Origin: Atopsyche davidsoni
Taxonomy: Eukaryota; Arthropoda; Insecta; Trichoptera; Hydrobiosidae
Reading direction: 5' to 3'
DNA: 64,000 nt
NCBI GenBank assembly: GCA_022113835.1
Contig: JAILWY010000026.1
Location: 7,095,001 to 7,159,000, forward strand
Shown here: positions 38,207 to 47,830 of the stretch, one piece after another
Layout: each line of letters begins with the position of its first letter
Numbering within the stretch: position 1 is the first letter of the stretch
Made by a program: the position numbers and the translations under genes
Notes under the pieces: generated by a model
What the model was told of the DNA's origin: nothing
Databases searched by the model: none
Seen by the model: the letters and a program-made list of their open reading frames with translations, nothing else

Positions 38207-41200
38207 ACAATCCTTGAATGAACTCATTAAAATTTAATAAAAATTAACGCGTTAAACATTTCTTTTTAATTATAAAAATTTAAACCCCGCAACATATTTC
38301 TGTATTTTTTTGCGTAGAGCGATAAACACGGCTTTGTTAATTTTTTTGTAATTAAACTCAATAATAAATAAAAGATAGTGTGCACTTCTTAGAACCTGCA
38401 AGCTGTTCGTTAGCACTTAGTTGTCTAGGAGGATCTACTGTAAGATTGACACCACATTCATAGTTTTAAAAATCTAGTTTAAAATATTAAATCTTTAAAT
38501 TTAGAAAAAAAATTGACAAAATATGAATATTTTCAACGTAGTCTTTAAACAATGCGAAGTTAAATTGCTCTGCGCAAAAATAGTATTTTTTAGCAGGAGT
38601 GTATATTTATTTTAAAAATAAATTATGTTTTCTGGTTGAATAAATTTGAAATTAACATAAATAAGAACACGGTTTTTTTTAAATTAATATATTTTTTTAA
38701 TTGTATATATTATATTTAAATATAGTGTTATACCGTATTAATTAATAAGCATATCGTTTATTACCATGAGAAGCCATGTCAAGAATATAAAACTATTATT
38801 AATGTACCCAAATGTCACTTACGTGTGGGATGGCAATTCATGTATATTTTTTAAACATACTAAACAAAGAAAACTTATTTGCTTGGGCAGCTGACCGTGA
38901 ATCACCCTGTATACGGTATGTAACTTTTATAATTCTGTAATACAACAATTTTATGTTTTTTGTGCTATTTTGTTATAGCTATTATAAAATATAAATTTAA
39001 CACTACTTGATGTCGGTCGTTAAATGTTCAATACATTATCTATAAACATAAGTCACATATGACTTCTTTGTAGTATATTCTACAGAGTCATTTTCTTTAA
39101 ACTTTCAAACTTCCGTATTTTCACATACATATAATAATGAATAGTAACATCAAATCATTGCTGCGATTTTATTGAATAAATTTATCGATTTTTTAAACCT
39201 AATGGAACCAGTGTTAAATAATAAATAAATATTACATTTAAATAAATATAGCTATGGCTATTTTATTTATAATGTTTATTGGTGTATTATCGTCAATTAT
39301 GAGTATGTTATTTACATATGATGGTCCTTGTTAACGTATTAAAATTATAATAAAATCACATTATTAGATTAGTCACTTCCGTTAGTACTTCTAATTAACA
39401 TAATTTATATTTATTTTTGGTCAAACAGCGTATCTAAATCAATCAAATAACATATCTCCCTAAACAACGTTACACGAGGACTTCGTTTATTTATGACTTG
39501 TGCCTGCTTCCACCAAAATAATTTTATATATAATAGATTGCATGTATAATTTAAACACCGTATTTAGTATCACGTTACTGCCTAACGACGATGGTGTAGT
39601 TACTTAAATTGAAAGTAGGAAGAAATATTTAAAATAATTCAGTTCAAGTACATACTTCCAATTATGCCCCAAAGTGCGCTACATTCCTAACATTTCTAAA
39701 TAAGTAGACCGCCGAATATTGATCGGGTGAACCGTATCTCGCGGAAGTTCATTCAGCCCGGGTCGCCGGGGAGGAAGGCTCCTTGGCCGTGCAGCCCTAT
39801 CCCCGCATTGTTGTGGTGCCTCAGGTATGGCAGCCCCGGCCACGGAATAATCCGAGCCCATTTATTTTTTGTATCCCCGTGCAGCCACCGCGTTTCAATG
39901 CGCCGACCTTGGGTCCCTGCTCTGTTTCAGGCCCAGGTACCGAAGCCGCTCGCTCGGCTCGATGAATGTCAAAAGCCCTATTGAGAAATATTCCGTAATC
40001 AAATTTCTATACAGGAAGTCAGAAGGGGTAAGAATGTGAACAATACTCAATGACTCCAATAATGCGTATTTTTAAATATCACGCCGTTCGCGCTTAACTG
40101 ATGATTTCGTCAAAATCGGAAATATTTAAGTATCTTCTTTAAAATCTTGATACATTTATTATTTACTCAACCTTTAAATATGTTATAAATACATATCAAG
40201 TATATCAGTTTTAGATTACACGGTGTTTACTTTTCACGTCCCAAACAATATATTAGGTCTTTCTTCAAGTTTATCAAAATAGCATGTATACTGCACGTAT
40301 TAAATGTCTGTAAACAGAATAGATTCTCCCCGTACGCGTAATCTATACTTGTTTAATATGAGTTACACAGTATGAGCTGTGTTCGAGCTACTCCCACTTC
40401 GCTCTATCGACTGAACGAGTCCAGTACTTTACATTAAACCACTTTATCAAAATTCTTCAGTTATCGTATAGACTATTATACTTGTGAAGTCTCTAAATCT
40501 TATTGTTTTGAACACCACTACAAGAGTTTTTCGTATAAACAATATTCACACAATGTATTATTTTCATGTCTTGATAATTGGTTCACAAATAAAACAATAA
40601 TTTTATTTATAAAAATACTAGCAATAAATTATCTTTATTATTTCTGTTGCAGCTTGCAAACTCTCGCAGTTTGTTTATTTTTTAGATTAACTCTTGTTAC
40701 AGTCCATGAAAAAAAATTCCATGATGACATTTGCAAACAACACATTAGCACAGATATCTCGGGAACAGCTTGAGCGTAGATTTAACTTATTTATAGAATT
40801 AATTGTGTATTTTACCACGTGTTTTTTGTTTTGATTTATTATTGGATTATAGGTACTGTACACAACTATGTAAGATATTTTATATAAATGCCATTTATAG
40901 ATTTGTATGATCGACTTGAAAAATCAATAAGTATATAATATGTGCGACAGGAATATGGTATGCAAATAACGGACTTTTTAGGGTTTTCTGATTGTTTAAA
41001 AATGTTGAGTTAAGTTTTGCTCTCTTAAGTCAAATAATAATTGCAGAATGAAAAAAACACTGCACTTTTCATAAAACATGTAATTATTTCTAATTGTTTA
41101 GTCAAAATTACAAATTAGCACTGTAGCATCCTCCACATTTACCAATTATAACTAACGCGAATGCTTTCATACGTATGCAAATATAAAAAGTGCTCATTGA

Positions 41201-42589
41201 AATATAGTTTGCATAAAATAAAGACGGATCTCACTGAAGAAACATTCTAGGAATTACCAAAAACTAGATATTTTCTTTATGTCTGTAAGGTTTGAAGTGA
41301 CAAGCTGCAGAGATCTCAATCCTTGTTTAATGCAAGGAATGTTGTATATGAACTTATCGAAATAAATTACATTAAATTTTTTTATAATAAAGGACACTGT
41401 ATAATATCAATTTGTCTATAATTATTTATTTGGAATAATCGTTTTTACCTAATGAAATTTATGCACTTGATTATTCCGACACTTACAATAAATATCAAAA
41501 AAAACAGTACCCAGGTTTTGTATCAAAGTTCTCAAAAATGAATACTTTTAAATATTGTGAAATTCAGATATTATCTAGTTTTTTGTTCAAATTACAATAA
41601 ACTTAAATGTCAAATAAAATGGATTTTCAGTATAACCTTTACAGAAAATGGAACCAGGACAACCGAATTACTCATCGATTCATCAGTTTTCATGACACCA
41701 ATCTCAAACTAGTTCACTTATCGGGGCGTCGTTTTCAATATTTGCCTGAGTTAGTCTTTTTAGTAGTATTAGAGGTATTTTAGCTCGGTGTGTCGTTCTT
41801 ATAATACTGGATTGAATTTCAAGCAGCAGTGACATTGCGGTTTCTTTCCAAATATTAAGATTCAGCTACTAACAAACGGCGGTTCGCATGTAATGTTATG
41901 CCATAAAACACGTTAGCGAAAAGTCTTAAATTCCACCTAATTATAAATACAATGATACAATGCTACTATTATAAAATTATAATCACAAATTTTAAAAAAT
42001 ACGTATCTTAATGAAAGATCGTTTACTACTAAGTTTTAAAATATTCTAAAACATCGGGATACTTATATACAGGACGTTTTAAATTTATGAAATTATTTAT
42101 ACATACTTATTGGTAAATAAAGTCATCTACATTTCGTTTAAGGGATAGAGGCTTACTGAAGTGTTTTAATATTTGCATAAAATATCATACATCCTGAAGA
42201 TAGACTATTTTATTTTATGTCAGATTTATTCGAGAAATGCAAGTTGTTACGCCCTAAGTTGTTGCCCCGAACAAATAAAAAGACCGGTGTTAGAGCAATG
42301 ACACTACGATATATGTCTCTCGGTGATTCGGCCGCTTGTAGTACATGCACGAGAACTGCTTGACACGATTGCGTCTACACCTAACGCATAAGGGTAAAAC
42401 GAGAATTTTTTTAACATTTGCTGAAAATATCTTAGTATATTTCTGGTGAAAAAATGTGATTGTATACTGAACGAAGGAATCGAATGGTCTGTGTTTTGGT
42501 GCTGTGATACGTTAGGCCTCTTATCGCACATTCGATGGTTTTTGTCGCATCTCGTGCAGTTCAGGTTGTGTCATTTCCTTGTTAACGGG

Positions 42590-42870
42590 AACCATCGAAT
42601 GCATCGGGCGCGCGCCCCGGCAGCGAGCGCGGGCCGGGCTTCCTGGCCGCGACAATGGGGGAACCTTGGGCCGATTGTTTCCGACAAACTTCTCATTTTT
42701 TACGCTCGGTTTTCGCATATCATCGCCGCTCAAAATGGCGTCAAATATAAATACATTAGCCGAGCCGGCGGGTTCATTGCTATCGCGGGAAACCTTGAGA
42801 GCGGCCGGCGGCCATCTTGGTTTTCCGCATGGAGAAAACCGCCTTTGCCAGCTGGCTTCTTTTTTTTAAT
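42590..42870. promoter_or_regulatory. GC island with YY1/Pho-type words, 3 kb upstream of EcR-B1
   Basis: A 280-bp CpG-rich island flanked by AT-rich DNA, carrying AAAATGGCG (42732-42740) and GCCATCTTG (42811-42819), both matching the YY1/Pleiohomeotic consensus. A possible enhancer or Polycomb-related element of EcR-B1; inference only. Confidence 0.35.
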
Positions 42871-44699
42871 CCTGATTTAAATGGCTTTAATTTCAATCGT
42901 TCAATAAAATTCCTGTCAGTATATTCTGAATAAAGTATCATCATGGTCTATAAAATTATATACATTTTTTGTAAACGTACTTGCTGTAATAAAATTTAAA
43001 TCATTAGTATTTGAATACGCTAAATCTGAACGGTAAAAAGATGTTGAATATAAAAGTAATTGCTAGTTCGCTTTTATATCTAATTTTAATACGTCAGTAT
43101 TACCGACCATCAACAACGTGTGGAGGGATAAAAAATACTGTAGATTTATTTTTATATTACCTTAACTTTATTTAAATGCTATCGCCACTACATTGCATAA
43201 AGAGTACTTTTATGGTTTATGATTTATTTTTATTTATAAAACACGAACACTACTACCTCTTTTTATTTAAATTAGACTATAAGCCTCACTATCTAAAAAA
43301 TAGTTATTTGATAATGAACTGTAAAAAATACAAATATTGCACATTTATTTGAAAATCAACTTCATTAACAAAAATAAAAATAATTTCATATCAAAAAATT
43401 ATAAAATAAATAAGGTTTAGCAAATTGACAGCTAATTCAATATCTCGGGATTCCCTGCGGTTACTTGAATTTTTCACTTTAACATTGTTTAAGGTTAATA
43501 AAGATAGGTATTAAAATACCTACGTACAATTTTAAAAAAATCTATCACTCGTCTACGTTTATTCAAATGATAAATATATATTTTTTAAATATTATAATTT
43601 GACCGACTATAAACATCAGAACATTGCCTACCACTGTACAGTGATATTCCTAATATTTAATACTTAAATTTGTCAGTAGTTGTAATACTGACCAAATACA
43701 AACTTGTACAGACCCACGCCATTTTGGTGTCAAGTGTGCGGCCGGTATATAATAAATGAAAATTTGCACAAAATAACGATCAGGTTTTTTATTGACTTGA
43801 TTAATGTTGTATTACTCAGCAGATATGTTTGCGGCGGTGCGTACAGAGCGCCGGAGTGAGCGTGTGCCGCCGCGATGCTTAAAATATTCTGACTTTTAAT
43901 CACACGTAATCGAAAAGACCTGTACCCTGAATAGGTGAGTTGCGATGATCTGTCATTTTCGGAAAACGAAATTATCAAAATGTCACCGCCAAACTGTTAA
44001 ACAAATTGTAACTACCAGAAAAGCAATGTCTGCTTTGAAAACTTTCATAAACCGGTTACAGAAATAAAGACATTTTACGATTGTGGGTATCCAAAATAGG
44101 TACCAAGTTTTAGTTGGTTATTTACGCTTTCAAAAAATATTTATTGGTCTTGGACGTCTATGGACCGGACGCCACTGGTGACCACATACTATGTATTGAT
44201 CTTTTGCTCATATTTTTTGTACTAGCAACGTTACACTGCTAAAGCTTTAGGTATAAAATGTGTCTTTTCGACGAGAATATAAAGTTACAAAAATTGTATC
44301 CATATTTGATGTATTTGTAATCATACATTTATATTAATATTTATTGAACAACATCTTAATGTTGAGAAACGTTGTTCTTTAAGTAAAAACTATTGATAAA
44401 AATAAAAAAAATATGTTAACGCTTTTCAATAATTAACCGTTTTTTGAATGTATTGTTTTCCAAGTAATATAAAATATTTGACATATTTTGAATTAAAAAC
44501 AATTTTCGGCAATACAATAAGAAGAAGAAAACTTATAATCAAATTTTATAGTAAATTTAATACATAGGTATATCAACAATTTTGTGTTTTTTTTTTTTTT
44601 TTTCAACATATAACGTTCTCGCCAATGAATGAATCATATTATTTTTCAATATTTCAAATTTAATATTAATATTGTGCAATATTCTTCGTACAAAACTGT
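42871..44699. other. AT-rich DNA before the B1 promoter
   Basis: No gene seen. It contains CGCCATTTTG at 43718-43727 and a small GC patch at 43830-43880. Confidence 0.4.
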
Positions 44700-44923
44700 T
44701 CGAGAAAAGTCTTCGGCGTGCAGCTAGGCCGCGCGACGCCGGCGGCAGGCGAAGTAGTCCTCGGCCGCTGGAAACGAGAACGCTTTTCCACCGCCACTTT
44801 TCCTCTCAACCTTCTGAACTTGATCTTGCGCGCGCGGCCAGTGGCGGCGGCGGCGCACGCGCGATGTGTGCCATTGTAATATCGGTCATAGAGCGCGCGA
44901 TAAGTGAAGTGCGGGACTGCATG

Positions 44924-45000
44924 CGGGGGGGGCGGGGCGGGGCGGGGCGCGGGGCTGCAGCGCGGGGCGGGGCGTGGCGGGGGGCGCGGGGCGGCCGTGG
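44924..45000 (+). promoter_or_regulatory. G-rich tract with repeated GC boxes
   Basis: Repeated GGGGCGGGGC units contain several GGGCGG cores, the binding word of Sp1/KLF-type zinc-finger activators. G-runs of three to eight bases are close enough together to form a G-quadruplex on the + strand, which would be in the RNA if transcription starts upstream. It lies about 0.7 kb before the EcR-B1 start. The run is also a simple-sequence repeat, so factor binding is only a possibility. Confidence 0.5.
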
Positions 45001-45110
45001 CAGTGAGGCGGCACTCGACCGCGCTCCGCCGTCCGCGCCGCACCGCGCCTCACGCCGCACGCCGCACCGCTCCGCCCGCCCGACCACTCCGCGCCTCCAG
45101 AGCGGCCATC

Positions 45111-45122
45111 TGACACCTGTCA
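45111..45122. promoter_or_regulatory. TGACACCTGTCA, near-perfect TGIF-type palindrome in the B1 leader/promoter
   Basis: It differs from the TGIF dimer site by one central base and also contains the E-box CACCTG. It lies about 550 bp upstream of the EcR-B1 start codon. Confidence 0.35.
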
Positions 45123-45672
45123 GTGGTGGCCGACACCGAGTGTCTCCGACTCTGCAGTATTCGCGACCGCGGCTCGCTCTCGAGCTTCGCGCGGCTGAAG
45201 TTTTTCGCAAGTTCGACGGGGACGACCTACGTGCGGGCCGAGTGTCGCGGGGACGAGCATGTCTTCTTCCGAATGCGCCGCGTTCAGTGGAGGTTGACTG
45301 CGAGGCTTCGTCTTCGGCGGATCCGTTTCGATATGAAACGCTTCAAGGTCGGCTCGAGTCGCGACCGATCGGCGGGCTCGTGAGACGGTCGCCGTCAGTT
45401 CCCGCGAATCTGTCGAATATTTCCCCCCAGTGTCTGTGATTGTTCATCTCTTGTACGGTTTCCGTCAGTGCGTCCGCGGCGTGATCGAATTTATTTATGC
45501 AGTTTTTCTATCGGAGTCGAAGCGCTCGCGAGCGATCGTCCCTCTCGACGGCGCACGCCGCGGTTCCGAGCGGATTCTCCGTTTTGTCTTGCGAGCGGTG
45601 GGTCGCGGCTGCCTGAAAATTTTGTCGCTAGGGAGCGTCGGGTTCCCCGGGGAGGTCCCTCGCGGCCCCGCG

Positions 45673-45994
45673 ATGAAGAGGCGCTGGTCCAACAATGGAG
45701 GGTTCCAGACGCTGCGCATGCTGGAAGACAGCTCGGCGGAGGTCACGTCCTCGTCTCCGCTCATCAGCCCCGCGATGGTCATGTCGCCGGAGTCGCTGGG
45801 CTCCTCGGAGTACGGCGAACTGGTGGAGCTGTGGGCGTGCGACGAGGGTCTTCCGCTGGGCTACGGCCACGCCGGCACCCTCGCCGCCCTCGGCTGCGCG
45901 CCTCCCCCGCCTCTGCCCCTGCCTCCCCTGCCGCCCATGGCGCAGCCCCACGCGCCCAACACTCCCAAGTCCGAGAACGGCTCCGTCTCCTCAG
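45673..45994 (+). CDS. EcR: Ecdysone receptor isoform B1-specific first coding exon (partial CDS, 107 codons + 1 nt)
   Basis: This exon encodes the isoform-specific A/B (AF-1) region of EcR-B1. EcR is the nuclear receptor that binds 20-hydroxyecdysone as a heterodimer with Ultraspiracle and drives moulting and metamorphosis genes in the nucleus. Seen: M1[16 protein letters not shown] at residues 1-17, EVTSSS at 23-28, AMVMSPES at 34-41, an ELW motif at 52-54, a proline-rich run at 76-95 and TPKSEN at 97-102. This is the order known from Manduca and Bombyx EcR-B1, recalled from the family rather than searched. Start: in-frame TGA stops lie at 45295 and 45334, and no in-frame ATG intervenes before 45673, which has G at -3. 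The exon ends in phase 1 at TCAG|GTATAC, as expected for joining the common exon that precedes the DNA-binding domain; that exon is not in the window. Where other moths have glutamines, this protein is proline-rich, and its codons mostly end in G or C. Identity is very secure; species is not determined. Confidence 0.95.
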
Positions 45995-46000
45995 GTATAC
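45995..46000 (+). other. EcR: 5' splice donor of the EcR-B1 exon
   Basis: The sequence TCAG|GTATAC ends the coding exon after the first base of a glycine-type codon (phase 1). The open frame continues past it to a stop near 46125, but family similarity stops at the SVSS residues, where lepidopteran EcR proteins switch to common-exon sequence. That makes this donor the natural exon end. The matching acceptor lies beyond the window. Confidence 0.85.
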
Positions 46001-46419
46001 GTCGATCCTCATTTTTGTCCCTGTCGACGAAAACCCGATCTCGAAATAGTCTCGCGCGTATCCAATACGATCGGTTTGAATATTTGAGCCTCGACGCAAC
46101 TAATGTATTTTCAATAGGTATTTGAATATGCGTTTACACCGTATTCGTGTGTATCAGATTTATCCTATCGATTGAGTCAATAGAGGTTTATTCAAAAGAC
46201 ATTGACCTGATAGATAAGAGGATAAGTTCGGCGCGCAGATAATGCACTATCGCCCGCCAATACCGCACAAATGCAGCGTTGCATCAGTAGGTGTGCAGAT
46301 AATCAAAATTGAGTAGAGGTCAAAAAGATAAGCATTTTTTATCATTGCGAGTGTTTACTTTCTTCCCGCCGATTAAAAAAAGTCATCGCAAAAACAGCAT
46401 AGATTGTTGAGTTTCGGTC

Positions 46420-46800
46420 GATCCTCGCCGACGAATGCGTGCACCGGGCCGGCGGCCTGCAGCTCGGGGTTCGGGGCTCGGGGATCGCGACTCGCGGCTC
46501 GCAGATGTGCTCGGCGGGACTCGCTCCCCTCTCTGCCGGGGGTGCCACTAAAGCGCACAAAAAAGCCTCACATCCTGCGGTATGCGCGCTGACCTTCATC
46601 CAGTTTCGAGGGCGCACGTGTTTGGGTAAAAAAATTAGCGACAGTTCAAGGCAAACGGGTTGCCTGGCCCTCGCCCCCGCCCCTGCACCGGACGCACCTG
46701 CCGGACCGCTTCCCTCTTGCCCTTGAATTTGGTTAGTGGCTCGTAATTTGTTCCCCGAGCAGGAGGGAGCGCGCTAGACCCTAAGCCGTAGGAACCCGAG
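46420..46800. promoter_or_regulatory. GC island just inside the B1 intron
   Basis: CpG-rich, 0.4 kb after the B1 donor. It may be a downstream promoter-proximal element. No coding similarity is recognised. Confidence 0.3.
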
Positions 46801-47579
46801 AAGTCAGCATTGCGTGTGTGCGTTACATGTCAGAATAAACATCCCAGAAACTGAGATTTTACGTATAATGACTGCACTGTCGAGCGTAGAAACTCTTTTT
46901 TTATACTCTCTGTCCCCTTGGGTTCTATGTTTTTTTTATAGGCATCTAAAAAATATGTTTATTTTTTTATTGTAACATCCAAGACAAGAGTTAGGTTTAT
47001 TCCAAGTATTTCTAAATTATTTTCTTTTCTTGTCACGTTTTATTTTTATATTTTAAAATTTTGAGAACAAATACTTGTTCACGATTTGTGTTTTTTTCTC
47101 TACTGGGGATTCAAATGGAGACACAAAACAATTAAATTTTTCACACAGATAAATTTTGTTAATAGTTGATGATCTATTGAATAACAAATAAGAGTAATGA
47201 AATCTTGCTGATTTGCTTGCAAACTTGACCTAAACGTTACCTCAACTAAGACTAAGAATACTTAGAAACTTAGAATAAATTATTAACATACAATCTATTC
47301 CGTAACGCGTACCGGATGAACGAAACAATAATGCCTTAATAAGCTATAATCATTGTTCGAATATTATATGAATGTATGTTAGTTTATTGCTTAATTGCAC
47401 ATATAACAATGTTCACTTTCAATCAATAAAAAGACTAACATGTAAGTATGTTTTACAAATCCACGATCGCAATTAAAAAAGGGTAACCCTGACTTCCGGG
47501 TTCTTCAGTGGAAAATTTAAAGATATGATCTAATCTTTCGCAAAGTAAACGAACTTAATTAATCGAATCCGAATGATTT

Positions 47580-47830
47580 ATCCAAACCTCGCCGATGCTA
47601 GAGTGCCCAATCACGCGATTGTTGTCTCCGCCATTTTAGCTGCAGGGTGCAACAATTGTGTCTGACCTTTGGGGATCGCCCGGCCCGTCCGGCGCGCTGG
47701 TATTATTGTTTACTCTCAGGTTATGAGCTCACGAGCGTGATTCTATTTCGCCATGTTCTTTATGATTTCTGTGCGGCTCATCGAGAAACTTGTTTCGGTA
47801 CCTGACGGCCGATTTAGCACCCAAAGAAAT
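47580..47830. promoter_or_regulatory. Intronic GC patch with CGCCATTTT and TGACCTTTG
   Basis: The YY1/Pho word CGCCATTTT is at 47629-47637. About 30 bp later is TGACCTTTG, which read on the - strand is CAAAGGTCA, a nuclear-receptor half-site. Short sites of this kind are common by chance. Confidence 0.3.

Larger units (their letters stand above)
30900..42500. other. AT-rich stretch with few GC islands
   Basis: About 11.6 kb with few GC-rich patches (32000-32110, 32690-32740, 36360-36420 and 39720-39970) and no recognisable gene or RNA. A CRE lies at 37212-37219, away from any island. Its composition differs clearly from the island-rich DNA on both sides. Confidence 0.5.
44700..45672 (+). promoter_or_regulatory. 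EcR: EcR-B1 promoter and 5' leader region (GC-rich, with upstream ORFs)
   Basis: About 970 bp of very GC- and CpG-rich DNA lies directly upstream of the B1 start and contrasts sharply with the AT-rich sequence to its left (before about 44690). The transcription start cannot be placed from sequence. I see no convincing TATA box, and several TCAGT initiator-like words occur (around 45119, 45286, 45395 and 45466). ATG-initiated upstream ORFs are at 44864-45439 (191 codons), 45259-45297, 45333-45383 and 45497-45616, and all end before the EcR start. A CCCCCCAG at 45423-45430 could be a weak splice acceptor, so the leader may itself be spliced. The promoter role is inferred from position. Confidence 0.6.

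Noticed and set aside
43919..43940. TAG|GTGAGT at 43934 as a ratchet point
   Set aside because: The donor is perfect but there is no pyrimidine tract before the AG.
44672..45439. 255-codon open frame upstream of EcR-B1
   Set aside because: It begins with TTG rather than ATG, runs through a GC-rich repeat where stops are rare, and has no recognisable domain. Only its ATG-initiated part (from 44864) is kept, as a possible upstream ORF.
45430..45672. N-terminal extension of EcR-B1 in frame with the exon
   Set aside because: The frame is open from 45337, but the apparent start at 45430 is GTG and no ATG occurs before 45673. Some moth EcR-B1 entries do have longer N-termini, so an upstream coding exon is not fully excluded.
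45995..46125. Coding sequence continuing past the B1 donor
   Set aside because: Similarity to the family ends exactly at the consensus donor, and the remaining residues look like read-through of intron.
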